Shown here piece by piece: positions 45,301-56,209 of a stretch of 64,000 nt of DNA; the first letter of the stretch is position 1, and each line of letters starts with the position of its first letter. The translations under genes were made by a program, and so were the position numbers. Under the pieces are notes generated by a model. The model saw only the letters and a list, made by a program, of their open reading frames with translations, was not told the DNA's origin and made no database searches. The stretch is from the NCBI GenBank assembly GCA_949825045.1, contig OX463809.1, positions 3,251,501 through 3,315,500 of the forward strand, given 5' to 3'. The DNA is from Argyresthia goedartella. Taxonomy: Eukaryota > Arthropoda > Insecta > Lepidoptera > Argyresthiidae.

Positions 45301-48300
45301 TGTAAAAGAGCTAATTTTCACTGAGAAGTACGAGCGTGCAGTTGCCTAATCTTCGACAACCAGCTGTCCTGGTCATCGCATGTCAATGAGGTCAGTCGCC
45401 GAGTATTTGCTACCTTTCACTCTCTCAGGAAACTTCAATGCTTTTTGCGTCGACAGACCAAAATCACTCTCGCTCGACTGTTCGAGAGACTTCTCCTACT
45501 ACCCCTCCTCATAGATGACGCTGATGTCTGCTGGGTCAGTGCCAACGAAGAACTACTGAACAAACTCGAACGACTTCAAAATCTCGGGATTCGGTTTAGC
45601 TTCGGGCTGCGCAAATACGACCATGTATCACAACATCGCAAGGAGTTGAAGTGGCTGCCGACCCGTCTCCGTCGGGATTCACACATCCTCAATTTCCTCT
45701 ACAACATTTTACGGAATTAACGCTATCTAACATTCCTACGAGACAGTTTTCAACTCCTTTCTTCCAGCAGACCTAGGAGAACTCTCGCGGTTTCCATGCT
45801 CACAACTCCACAGCATAACACCGCTTGCTATGAGAACGGGTTTAGACCCCGGGCTATTCGATTGTGGGATGCAATCCCCTGCACCATCAGGGACAGTCCT
45901 ACTCTGAATATATTTAAAAGTCGTGTGAAGAAGCCTTACCTCTCTCTTTAGAATTATCGGTAGTATGCATGTAAGTATATATTAGTATATAATAGTATAT
46001 TATAAGTATTTATTATGTTATTATAGTAATTACACAGGGTTTCCGATAGATCGATGCAAAGACTTAAACCGAAGTTAGTACAGACCATTTAGAACCATTT
46101 GAGAACATACATGGCGAAGTCTTACTGTTAAATTTTTATTGATGATTTAGTGTTTTTAAAGAAAATTTCCAGAGTTTATTGCAAAACTAAACAATAATTG
46201 GATTATTTATTATTTATTTATTTATAGTATATTGGGAAAACCAACAGCACATTATAAATAAATAGAAACAGTAATAAACACAGAAGGCCAATAAAAAGTT
46301 TTCACATCTAGACTGTAGAGACATGATGAAGAAAAAAAAATACATGTGAACTTAGTATCGAACTAGTTACGCTTACATAACGTAGTTATATAACAATAAA
46401 TGTCAATTAACTCAATGGGAGCATGCTAAGTACTCAGTCATTGTTAGCAAATACGCCGAAGAATTCTCCGTTATTATTTTACAATTGATTCTAATAAATC
46501 ACGTAATAAACTTTCGACACCTAAAAAGCCTATTTTTCTCTCTCAAACTGGTTAGTAGGTCATAACTTCAAGAATGTGTGAGGTATCTACGTCAATAATA
46601 CCTTCAATGAAAGATCATTAGCCAAGAATGTTTTTATAAAGACTTCCACATAAAAAGCTTTCAGTTTTTTTGTTAAATTAAGTCCAAAAAACTTATTTTA
46701 TTGATGATTGAAAATTTCCGTGCTCTTCAATGGCCTTTAAAAACCAAGTCTGACGTAGAAGATGCACAAATCTAGATTTATTAGAATGCTTTATAATAGA
46801 ATCAATTGTAAAATAATCCAATTATTGTTAAGTTTTCCAATGATAATCACTTAACTGTGAAAATCTGGAAATTTTCTTCAAAAACACTAAATCACCAATT
46901 AAAATTTAACGGTAAGACTTCGCAATATGTATGTTTGGCTCAAATGTTTCTGAATGGTCTATACTAACTTCGGTTTAAGTATTTGCATCGATCTACCGGA
47001 CACCCTGTATAATTTATTTTATTCATAATTATTTATTATTTTATATATTGTACACATAGGTCTACCTACCCCGGCTCAGCAAACAACCTTTCCCACCTTA
47101 ACCTAGTTTGCTGGTAGAGATCTCTTATTAGAGATAAGCTAGCCTTTGTACACTATTTTTACGAATCTCTTGTTTTTCATATGATTTGTGTGCAATAAAG
47201 AAATTATAAACAAATATGTATTTAGTGACAAGAGTAAGTTATATTTTACTTTGTAACCAACTTAATTACTCTTAGGTACTGTTTGTAAATGGATAACAAG
47301 CAAATAAACTCAAGTTTTTTCTATTCTTTCCAGGTTGCGATACTTTTTGGCATTAATGGTGCTTGTAGAAGCTCTAAATGGATGAATATTAAAGTTGATA
47401 ATATACAAACTCACAAGCAGATGCTGGTAGTACAACTTACTAATACAAACTAAAAAGGATCGCGTCTCTGTCATTCGTGACGAATTTATGAATATGGTTC
47501 AAAAATATCAAGAACTTCGTCCGGCGCCCGGCAGATACTTCTTCTTAAATTACAAGAATGGTAAGTGCACAAAACAACTCGTAATAAATATCAAGAACTT
47601 CGTCCGGCTTCAAGTTCTTCTTAAATTACAAGAATGGTAAGTGCACAAAACAACTCGTAATAAATTTGGGAAATTTCCCAAAGAGATTGCCACGTTTCTT
47701 AATATACGAAACCCAGAACACTACACGAGCCATTGCTTCCGTCGATCATCAGCTTACAGACTCTGCAGACTCTGGCGCAATCTTGATTACACTAAAACGG
47801 ACCAGAGGGATACATTGAGGAGTCCATTGAAAATAAAACTAAAATTACTTCGTATATTACAGAATCAATAAACTTAAACCGCTCATCATCGCTACGTCAT
47901 TTCTCGAGAACACGAAGAAAACCAGTGTGTAATATCGAGTCAACCAGGCCCATCTATATCATCTGATATTCAGTTCCAAATAAAACAAATTATCATAAAA
48001 TTTGCTGGTAAAAGCATTAATATTACTTTTAATAATTGTCATAATGTGTCTATTAATTTTAATAATTAATTATTTTATCTACACACGTATCATAAACCCT
48101 CTTTACTGCGTCCAAAAACTACACGTTACGACCAGCACAATGATAAACTTCTTGGTAAAAACTCATTTCTTATCTGAATATTGATGATACATTATAAACA
48201 TAATATACAAAAATTTGACAAATTATGACATTCAAATTTCGAACGCCGTCGCCCACCTGCGTGCCGCCCCTAGTTTGTCTGTGAAGTTGGTACTACCGAA

Positions 48301-51300
48301 CAAGCTAAACAAATGCAAATCAATTATCAATGCCAGAATGCCGGTCGAACATGCGGTTCCTGAACACATCAAAGAGAGCTTATGATATGTGTGTAGTAAA
48401 CTAGTGTATGTAACTGTACATAATTAGGCATTAAAAATCTCGAGTGATATTATTATGAAACTCGCCTCTCGAGTGTTAATGACCTCCATTATGTAGCAGT
48501 CACATAAACTATGGCCTTAAAATGAATTCGGATAAGACCAAGGTTATGGGCACGACCGATATCTCTCAATCTCCGATCACAGTTGACGGCCGAGCGATAG
48601 AGCAAGTGGAGGAGTACAACTACCTAGGGCAGATCATCAAACTTGGACGAGACCCACTGGGCCGAGAGATCGACCGAAGAATACAACTTGCGTGGGCAGC
48701 CTTCGGAAAGCTTAAGGACGTCTTCCACTCTAAGATCCCTCAAACACTCAAGACTAGAGTCTAAAATCAGTGAGTCCTCCCGGTGATGACTTACGCTTGC
48801 GAAACATGGACTCTCACTGTCGGGATGATACACAAACTGTAAGTCACACAAAAAGCAATGGAAAGGTCGATGCTCGGAGTATCCCGTCGCGACATGATAC
48901 GGAACGAACTCATTCGCCAACGCACCAAAGTCACCGATGTGGGGAAACGTGTGGCGCGACTTAAATGGAAATGGGCAGGACACATCTGTCGCAGAAACGA
49001 CGGGAGATGGCGCTCTAAAGTTCTGTCCTGGAGGCCCCGTACAGGAAAGAGAAGTGTTGGAAGAACTGCGGCAGGATGGTCCGATGACATTAGGGGTACA
49101 GTCGGCCGGCAGAGCGTTCGAATTGGCGGTCAATTGGGGAGGCATATGTTTAGCAGTGGACAAGAACATGCTGAAGAAGAAGGACGACCTGCGGCACGTT
49201 GGTCCGATGAGATAAGGGGTACAGTCGGCCGGCAGAGCGTTCGAATTGGCGGTCAATTGGGGAGGCATATGTTTAGCAGTGGACAAGAACATGCTGAAGA
49301 AGAAGAAAAAGAAACTATTTTAATTTCTCTCAGTTTTATCTTTCCTTAAGAAAAGCAGATTGTGCACCTTGAAAGAAAAGCAGATTATGCACCTCGCATT
49401 AAGTAATTTATATTGCACTCGTGCATTTTAGAGCCAAATAACCACTCGGTACAATAATACATTACTTTGTGCTTGGTGCAACAATCTACTATTGTAGGTG
49501 TGTAGTAATCACACACTCTCATTTCTGTCGTGGACAATAAGAGAGGAACCGGCGCAACCATGGACAAATCCTAGTTGTCTATGGAAATTCCCACGATATC
49601 GTAGACCAGGCATGTAGGCGTGGCCATATAATTCCATACATTTTGCCTCCCTACAGTGTCGGCGAGCAGTAAAATGTCGCCGAGCTGTAAAGTTGGAATA
49701 TAAAGACGGCCATTGCCACATTGGTCGTGTCGCGTCATAGATTTCACAGACTTTCAACATCCGGTGGTGACACAGAAATAAATGTCTATAGGTGCGTTTT
49801 AAATGTGTACTCTTTTACAACTATAGTCCATGTCAGGATTGATAAGCATAAACAATTAAAAACATTTACATACAGGCACATACATTTCTTCTGGCTCCAC
49901 ACTAGGATACCCTGTGTCGTGGGAGCCAGAAACAGCGACGTCACACACATATAAGCATCATTGATGACCAGAGGGGAAGGAGGAAATCGCGGAGGGGGCG
50001 ACGTCCCGCACAACTACCTCACATCCGACAAGGCCTCTTGCTAACGTTGATGCAACTTTTATATGAAAAGGTAAAATCCAATAATCTATTCTGCACGACA
50101 ACTAGCTAGAAGAGTATTGGAAAGAATATTTCGGAAAACATGTTCAGAAACTAGAAAATGAATAATAATAGCCTTTATTTCCAGGAGAAGAGGACCTCAT
50201 TTATATACTCAAACATTTATTTGAATCTTAGTTATTTCATATTAAGTCTCTTAATTCTGTGTGCCTTTTGGCATAGGCCTCCTCCAGCCGTTTCCATTCA
50301 TTGTTATTTAACGCCACTCTGGTCCAGTGTGGTCCCAGTGTTAGGCGTCATTCATCCTCCCACCTTCTCGCCGGGCGAACCTGTCTTCTAGTACCATCTC
50401 TAGGGTACCAATGGGTGACCTTTTTACTCCATTTGTTCTCTCGGCAGCGTAGCATGTAGCCTGTCCAACCCCACTTGAGGTGATCGATGCAGGAAAGTAT
50501 GTCGATGACTTTGGTTTTCATTTTTATGTCCTCGTTCCTATAGTCAATAGTCAATAGTCAAAGTACTTTATTACTGTAGATATTTACATATACTTAGCAA
50601 ACGTCATTTTTTGCCTCTTCTCTACATTGGACCACTGTGGGAGAAGAAGGGCGCAGAAACTCCCACAGATTTATTTTTAGATCTCTTTTAAAAATAAGTT
50701 GTGCTTAACTAATACAAATATGAAAAATTTAATTGTTATGATTAATAAGTAGGAATAAATAATTACAAAATTATTAACAGCAAGGTCTGTGTTGAGCCAG
50801 ATTAACCCCATACAGTCCTGTCATTTAAGTAATCTTGAACATTGTAATATCCCTTTTTCGACAGAGTCGCTTTAACATGCTTTTTAAATTGCTCAAATGG
50901 CAATTTCAAAATCTACAGAGGTATCTTATTGTAGTAGAGAATGCACTGACCCTTTAAAGAATTGCTAACCTTCGCGAGTCTAAAACGAGGCGCACATAGT
51001 CTGTGATTATTTCTTAGGTTAACATTACAGCTGTCGCTAAGTTTGGAAAATGTTGTAAGGTTCTTGCGTACATACATTATATTTTCGAAAATAAATTGAC
51101 TAGCTACTGTTAGTATGTCAATTTCTTTAAAAAGCTCTCTTAAGGAGTCTGTTCGTTTTAAATTATAAATTGCTCGAATAGCTCTTTTCTGTAAAATAAA
51201 AATAGTTTGAATATCCGCTGCTTTCCCCCACAACAAGATACCATAGGACATCACACTATGAAAGTAACTAAAATATACTAGCCTAGATGTAGCCACATCC

Positions 51301-54300
51301 GTGCTTTGTCTGATGTTCCTAACAGCGTAAGCCGCAGAACTTAATTTACCAGCCAATTTATCTATGTGGGGTCCCCACTGCAATTTGGTATCAATGGTTA
51401 TTCCAAGAAACTTCGTATCATTTACCAATTCTAACGTGCTGTTGTCTAACACCAAACTGGTCTCAACTTGCCTGACATTTGGAAGTGAGAATTTGATACA
51501 CTTGGTTTTACCAGCGTTTAACAATAAATTATTAACTGTGAACCAATTCAAGGTTAAAGACAATACACCATTAACATCATCAAAATCTCCTTTTTGTCTT
51601 TCAATTTTGAAGACCATTGAAGTATCATCAGCAAACAACACTATGTCAGTTAATTTCTCCACCTTAATTTGTCACTTAGTTTTACACCCAGCATGCTTCT
51701 CTCCATTGATCTTTGGCATTTCTCTAATTTCTCTCTGTGCTTTTCAGTAAGGGACGTCTCGCAGCCGTACGGAGGGAAGGATACAGGTGTTGAATGTTTT
51801 TGCTTTGATATGGATGTTTAAGTCTTTACTCTTCATGATTTCTTTCAAGGACCAGTATTTGTTCCAGCCGCATGCAATACGTTTGTCTATTTCCATTGAC
51901 ATCATATCAGTTGTTGCGATGATTTGTCCTAAATACACATATTACTTCACATATTCGAACTTCGTCTATTTCAATATCGAACTCTATTTTGTTAGTCATT
52001 AGTTTTGATTTGTTTTTGTTAATTTCGAGTCCTACTTCTTTGCTTCCGTTGCTTAGGGCTTGTATGATGCAAGAAAATGAATAGCCAGTATCAAATGATA
52101 GCCTCGGCGCTCAAGGACCACAAAACGTCGCCCCTCCCCCGTTTATTGTACTCTTCCATATATGTATGGACCCGCCGCCACACGTTACAAATCGCCGCTG
52201 CTCGGTTCCGTGGCGCCACAAAATTTTGTTTTTGTTTTATTATTTTTAGTGCTCAAGTATTATTGTATGTTGGTACGGAACCCTTCGTGTGCGAGACCGA
52301 CCCGCACTTGACCTGTTTTTGGTAACTATCGGCATCGACTACCTTACTAAAAATGGCCATTAAACTTGACAGACACGGACAGTACATCCATTCCTTTTTG
52401 ACCTGCAAAAAACTCAATATACTGTCTCTGTCAGGTCAAAATGACGCGTTTATTACTGCAACTCACGTGAACTCCTCCAACGGCTTGATATCCCTCATAG
52501 CAAACAGCGCAATGGTGGGCAGGCGCAGGTCACGTGTCCGGGTGAAGACTCTCACGGGCGCGAGGTTGGGAGAGCACGAGTGGTTGATGAAGCGCGCCGC
52601 GCTGCCGTATGAGGCTGCGTCCACGCATAGCTGCGTCTTCTCCGAGCATTGCTGTGACAAATGGTAATGGTGAGTGCAAAGGAGAATAATATGTAACGCG
52701 ATTAATTTGTACATTTTCTCATCAGAAATTTTCCATTTTGAATTAATCGCAGACACATTTGGTGTAATGTTCGTGCATAGATGATAGTGATGTTTTTGGG
52801 CATTTATTCGGCTCTGTGTGTCACAAATGACTACAGCAAGGTACGTTTAAGAAGCTACAAGATCTTCTATATATATTTACATATTATGAGCTACTAGCTG
52901 ATTACTAGCCGCAACTTCATCTGCGTAGTCCTAGGAATTAACATTTACCGAGATAACTTCACCCTCCTTCTGGTGCAATCGGATAAAAAGTATCCTACAT
53001 GTTAATCTAGTTCATAAACCATTTTTGTGTTAAATTTCATTCAAATCCATTCAGTCGCTTTAGAGTTATTGAGGCATAAAAACACATCCAAACATTTTAA
53101 CATCGCTACTTTCACATATATAATATTAGTTGGATAGTTGGATGTTAGAGGGGTGGATGCGCTTAATTGCGGGACATACATAACATAACACATAAGTAAG
53201 GCGACGACTCGTTCTTAAGAACCGACACATGTAAAAACATTTTTTACTGTCCCGCCGCTGTTACCGTTAATTTGGCTGTAGTGCACGGCTGTCAAAAATG
53301 GTAAAAGGCAATATCAGTGCCAGATCACAATTACCCTCTTTCAAAAATAGGATAGCGGTTATGCAGGTAAAGACTGGCCTCGCTTGGGCAATAAGCTCCC
53401 ATTGATCAGGTGGTATGCTGCACGGTTAGGTGACGTTTGAGAGAGTCCTACAAGTCATAGATAAGAAGTATGGGCTTTTGTCAATGTAAAATACATAGTT
53501 GCATTTGCATTAATCACTTTCAAACGATGATGACTGAATTAAACGTTTTTGTATTGACATAAAATTACTTTCTTACTACCTACTTTCTAAGTAGCTAAAA
53601 CATTGCAACGTTCGCAACTTTAGGTTTTTTACATCGCATTGTGTTGAATTTTTTCATAACCTCTAATTAAATAACGGTGAAATTATTCTTCAAAACGGTG
53701 AAAGTGACTTTCGAAAAGATTTGAGTGACATTTTAAATGAACACACACCAAAGATTCAGCGGAAAATATTTTTTGACATATTTTAGGCATCTAAGAGGTA
53801 TGGCCGAATGCACGTACTGCTGCTCAAATGAAGTGCCGCTGTCGTTGTCCGAGCGAGACTTGTTCTTTCGTCTGGATTGGATAGTAGATAGGTACCTACT
53901 TATCTAGGTAGTAACTCGACTTTGTAATTGTAACATTGGTACCTACCTAGAAGAAGGTAGGTGCAGGCCCCGCAAATTTTCTCAGTTTTTAAGCGAGCTG
54001 TTCCTCTCTTTCTCGCATAGGGTAAGGGTTGCGTGAGAGAGAGAGAGAGGTACAGCTCGCTCAATCACAGATAAACTTGGCGCGACCAGTATTCTAGTCT
54101 GATATTATTGATTCATCGACGATGAACTGTTGCCATATCGTAGACGTCTTTGTGATATTGGTAGGTACTTGGTACCAACCGATATCACACAGACGCGCCT
54201 GCCGCACGCGCACCGGTGTGTGAGTGTATAACTCACACCACGACATTGCGATGTTGATTGGCCCGACCCCCAAGCATTTTGGCGAATGAGAAACATGTGT

Positions 54301-54927
54301 GAAGTGCCTTTGATTGACCATTAGGGTGACTTCATTTGACAACTGCGTTGTGAAGTCGGAGTTTTTACAGTTTGAATTAAAATTTAACTAATTCATCAGA
54401 ACAGCTAATCGCATTTTTTCATGAATAACCTACGAAAAAAACACTTAGGAACATAAGTTAATAAGCAAATGTTGTTCATATTAATGGGGACTAATCATTG
54501 CCTAAAAAGTGGTCAGCGGATTAAAAGTCACCTGTATAGTCTAATAAACAATATTTAAAACAAAACAGTCATGGACAGGTGTCTTTTCCCAAACTTTTGG
54601 GTAACACATTTTTTTCAAATAGCAACACCGGTTTCATTGCTACCAACTTAAAGGCGAAGGAAAAAGATATATGGAATGCGCTTTACCAACCTCCAACAGA
54701 TCAGGCTTCAGCTCCAGCCCGAACATGTAATGGTCCCTCGCCCTCGCGTCGGCGTCGGCGGCCGCTAGCAGCTCCCCGCAGTAGGCGGCCACGGGCGCGC
54801 CGCGCGGCACGGCGGCGGCGGCGCGGAGCCCCCAGCCGCGCGCGCCGGCACCGCGGAACACGTGCGCGCGCGCGAACGTCGCGGCGCCGCGCACCAGCCG
54901 GCTCAGCACGGTGTTGTCGCACTCCTT
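39325..54927 (-). CDS. G9a/EHMT-type histone-lysine methyltransferase, C-terminal part
   Basis: Last three exons: 54927-54691, 52651-52467 and 39448-39325 (TAG at 39327-39325), 181 codons with agreeing phases (0; AC|G for threonine). G9a/EHMT enzymes put one or two methyl groups on histone H3 lysine 9 in the nucleus. The end of the pre-SET is KECDNTV...; SET has GWGLRA, YCGE, RFINHSCSPNL and EEFTFDYGDKFW; the post-SET zinc cysteines are CECGTPEC. FDYGDKFW next to the post-SET is characteristic of G9a, not SUV39. The exon 54927-54691 is very GC- and alanine-rich (AADADARARD). Its donor is the weak GAG|GTTGGT, needed for phase. The last intron is 13 kb and packed with transposons. Ankyrin and pre-SET exons were not found and should lie further along, beyond or within the retrovirus region. 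Confidence 0.88.
39637..39780. repeat. 144-bp palindromic MITE, copy 1
   Basis: Begins GGCCTTACTAATAAAAGAAG and ends with its near reverse complement, TTTTTTATTAGTAAGGCC. The inner arms CAGTGTTTTGTC/GACAAAACACTG also pair. A second copy is at 55110-55253. Confidence 0.9.
40421..40679. repeat. MITE with about 80-bp inverted arms
   Basis: GACATTTAATTAGCTGACCA, GGGGAATAATAG and GAACAACTTTCCC at the left are repeated in reverse at 40600-40679. A diverged half copy is at about 54465-54530. Confidence 0.85.
41020..41766 (+). CDS. LINE ORF1, SGNH hydrolase-like
   Basis: 248 codons from the first ATG; the same frame is open further upstream (…KKRRVMILADEQGRG), so the true start is uncertain, and a frame change just upstream is likely. 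The beginning, MILADEQGRGM, sits where SGNH/GDSL esterases have block I (GDSxGRG). The serine position is glutamate. DAIVVLGGSND corresponds to block III (GxND). The C-terminus is asparagine-rich low-complexity sequence (NNVTDNDSNLKNIDNN). Esterase-like ORF1 proteins are known in CR1 LINEs and are thought to bind RNA or membranes. With the serine lost, catalysis is doubtful. Confidence 0.65.
   Translation: MILADEQGRGMCRILQELLGREFIVESIIKSNATLDQVLGSCHSLCKDYGSNDAIVVLGGSNDKDPLRMKSLLYYNLSLLLQCKVILCKSTKCKHLNEKMVNSTFRHLCSRFSQTTFLDISYNDETYYFGKGTLNKQYACRQVLGEILRIFRIDHWQNNLCLTHTGSQMERLCSSTTQTSFPTELPSLVNVETQTDNFEIDYNCTTANKIKYINSNNVTDNDSNLKNIDNNAKHCDINDNFFNNNVNE
41806..44643 (+). pseudogene. LINE ORF2: APE endonuclease and reverse transcriptase
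   Basis: The frame is open from before 41806 (INVLHQNIEGL) to 44262; the first ATG is 41932. Endonuclease: ITEHN, VCGDFNID, SDHTGQL. Reverse transcriptase: [65 protein letters not shown]. The thumb and C-terminus continue in other frames (44150-44398 with STLRYGIIFWGNS, then 44413-44643), so two indels break it. No RNase H domain is present. All catalytic motifs of the first 770 codons are intact. Confidence 0.9.
44881..45325. other. G9a intron segment without a recognised gene
   Basis: No family resemblance in either strand. Confidence 0.45.
45326..45951 (+). pseudogene. Jockey-type LINE fragment (RT C-terminus)
   Basis: Successive frames give LIFDNQLSWSSHVNEVSRRV, then LNKLERLQNLGIRFSFGLRKYDHVS...LKWLPTRLRRDSHIL, and finally FRPRAIRLWDAIPCTIRDS and a stop at 45951. 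This is the usual C-terminal order of jockey-like ORF2 proteins. Frameshifts separate the parts. Confidence 0.85.
46031..47010. mobile_element. 980-bp foldback element with about 200-bp inverted arms
   Basis: The left arm starts TACACAGGGTTTCCGATAGA and the right arm, read in reverse, TACAGGGTGTCCGGTAGATC. Agreement continues through CTTAAACCGAAGTTAGTA, GCGAAGTCTTAC, GATTTAGTGTTTTT and ACAATAATTGGATTATT. An inner pair (TTTTACAATTGATTCTA) also exists. The middle has no coding frame, so it is non-autonomous. Confidence 0.85.
47090..47207 (+). repeat. LINE 3' tail (GTGCAATAAAG type)
   Basis: GCTGGTAGAGATCTCTTATT, AGATAAGCTAGCCTTTGTAC and GTGTGCAATAAAG. Related to 30303-30410. Confidence 0.6.
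47455..47880 (+). pseudogene. Crypton-type tyrosine recombinase remnant
   Basis: The frame starting near 47470 reads VIRDEFMNMVQKYQELRPAP...FFLNYKNGKCTKQ, and 47641-47871 reads RNKFGKFPKEIATFLNIRNPEHYTSHCFRRSSA. Together these follow the C-terminal order of Crypton-type recombinases (Y..LRP...RFF..Y..GKCT.Q, IGK.P..IA.FL.L..P..YTGHCFRRSSAT). The HxxR catalytic pair is kept (HCFRR). The following HGGW-type motif and the tyrosine are not found. About 85 bases (47505-47590) are tandemly duplicated. A single early stop separates the pieces. Confidence 0.65.
47881..48515. other. G9a intron segment without a recognised gene
   Basis: Contains the dispersed CTCGAGTGTTAATG...CAGTCACATAAACTA repeat (48465-48510) also at 14225-14265. 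Confidence 0.5.
48522..49330 (+). pseudogene. RTE-type LINE 3' fragment
   Basis: Frames in series read MNSDKTKVMG, VEEYNYLGQIIKLGRD, REIDRRIQLAWAAFGKLKDVF, then (shifted) VLPVMTYACETWTLT, AMERSMLGVSRRDMIRNE, VARLKWKWAGHICRR and VLSWRPRTGKRSVGR. This is the C-terminal order of RTE-clade reverse transcriptases. A 123-bp segment is tandemly duplicated (first copy from about 49068, second from 49191). Confidence 0.88.
49340..50145. other. G9a intron segment without a recognised gene
   Basis: An inverted TGTGTG/CACACA-rich area near 49500 and otherwise unremarkable sequence. Confidence 0.4.
50146..52085 (-). mobile_element. RTE-type LINE copy split by a jockey-like insertion
   Basis: On the minus strand the first part (52085-51665) reads YLGQIIATTDMMSMEIDKRI, CGWNKYWSLKEIMKSKDL and, after a frame change, SLTEKHREKLEKCQRSMERS, ending in GVKLSDKLR. 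The second part (50540-50146) resumes with NEDIKMKTKVIDIL, DHLKWGWTGYMLRCR and KVTHWYPRDGTRRQ. The two join in the right order if the 1.1-kb jockey-like element at 50541-51664 is removed. Both parts contain frame breaks. Confidence 0.85.
50541..51664 (-). mobile_element. 5'-truncated jockey-like LINE nested in the RTE copy
   Basis: An open frame 51662-50913 (about 249 codons) starts inside the RT at LTDIVLFADDTSM and continues through NWFTVNNLLLNAGKTKCIKF, FLGITIDTKLQWGPHID, SYGILLWGKAADIQTIFI and the C-terminus, without breaks. The 3' UTR (50912-50552) contains CCACTGTGGGAGAAGAAGGGC and ends in three TTGACTA units instead of poly(A). It is the best-preserved copy of the family also found at 33545 and 56210. 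Confidence 0.9.
52086..52466. other. G9a intron segment next to the SET exon
   Basis: GGTACGGAACCCTTCGTGTG and CGACCCGCACTTGACC look like a common lepidopteran interspersed repeat. No gene. Confidence 0.4.
52652..54690. other. Intron between the two SET exons of the G9a-like gene
   Basis: 52890-53150 looks like an interspersed repeat (AAAGTATCCTACATGTT, AAATTTCATTCAAATCC, then TTTCACATATATAATATTAG). 53985-54090 holds a GA-rich repeat related to 3890-4000. 54465-54530 is a half copy of the 40421-40679 MITE. No gene seen. Confidence 0.5.
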
Positions 54928-55109
54928 CTGCAGGTGGCAAGGAGGACATTTATTATATCGACAGAGTGTAACATTGTGTATGGATAGTCGAAATTTCTGC
55001 CTGTACAAGCGAGTACCAGGAGATAGGCCTGCTTATACAGGGTCTGGCTAAAATATTTAAAAAAATAATAAGTTCATCGATAATTTGAAGTCGCAATGGC
55101 CCCTGTTAC

Positions 55110-55253
55110 GGCCTTACTAATAAAAGAAGTTATTCACGGTTTAACTTATACAGTGTTTTGTCTTGCTTTGACATTTGAAATTTACTCGACGTATGAAAAG
55201 GACAAAACACTGAATAAGTTAAACCATGCATAACTTTTTTTATTAGTAAGGCC
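55110..55253. repeat. 144-bp palindromic MITE, copy 2
   Basis: Same arms and centre as 39637-39780, with a few substitutions. Confidence 0.9.
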
Positions 55254-56205
55254 TTTAATGTTTTATGTTTATTTAGAAAAAGATTCTCCTGGTGAGGAGA
55301 CCGCTGGCATACACAAACAAGAATGTGACTGTACTATTTTACGACTCGAATCCTGCTCTGCACTTGGGTCTCTACAAAAACTTGAGTACACATACAAGCT
55401 AACTCTAATATCCGGAGTGCAGCTAGGGATCAAACATTTCCCAAAACTAAGACAGCTTTTTCTCGGAGTGGTATGCTTAGCTATCTCTACCGTTAATGAG
55501 GTATCTGAGCAAGGACAGTATTGCTGGCGGACGCGCCAGTGGGCTGACCATCACCTTCTTTTATCTATATTAGAGAATTCCTCAGGGCACTTGTCGTGCT
55601 GCGGGCCCATTAGACAGCTAGAAATATACTCAACTACCTTGAGAATCTCTAGCGACGGCAGTACGCCGCGCTGGGTTACCTGACTGGGTCTTCCGTACAC
55701 CTATGAGCTGGCTTCCGACGAGCGACGAGGCGCGCCTGAGATTTTTTTCAGCCTTACCCCTCCAAGCCAATCTTGGGTGCCCGCCAGGTCAATCAATACC
55801 TGTTCCTTATTCTAAACGATGCGTGGGCGCTTGCCAACAAGCACACGATTCTCACGCGAATATACACGGCTTATCAAACCCGGCGAGCAACTTGACCCCT
55901 CACTAACACGAGGCGTGGAAAACCTTTTCGCTATACCCGAAATATTGTTCAATACACTTTGACCGGCCGCGGGGCCTTCGCGGGGTATTTCTCTCCCAAT
56001 TCCCGGTACAATTTGAAGGTAACACAAAAAACATCGCGCATCCGCTCCGGTCAAATTCAACAGTCTAGTTCTAAACAATCGGTGAACTTATGATAAAATC
56101 AGTATGATCCCTTTGTCATTATTATCTTTCTGATGAACATCAAACTTCAAAATGTTTATTTCAAAATAGATTCTTACGAATACTTTTTGAACGTCATTTG
56201 AATCT
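55254..56205. other. Region without a recognised gene, upstream of the last G9a exons
   Basis: A 141-codon plus-strand frame (55258-55683) and shorter ones occur, without any family resemblance. No G9a pre-SET exon (nine-cysteine cluster) was found on the minus strand. Confidence 0.4.
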
Positions 56206-56209
56206 ATAT

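Noticed and set aside
47641..47871. Host gene encoding a small basic protein
   Set aside because: It lacks its own upstream part, contains a tandem duplication and matches the C-terminal order of Crypton recombinases.
52463..52756. First read as a SMYD-type or SUV39-type SET protein
   Set aside because: The continuation into FDYGDKFW and CECGTPEC at 39448 with matching phase fits G9a/EHMT better.
54579..54971. Arginine-rich plus-strand frame
   Set aside because: Antisense to the GC-rich G9a SET exon; the arginines arise from GCG/CGC repeats.
55258..55683. 141-codon plus-strand frame
   Set aside because: No family resemblance and no promoter or splice evidence; possibly part of an unknown repeat.
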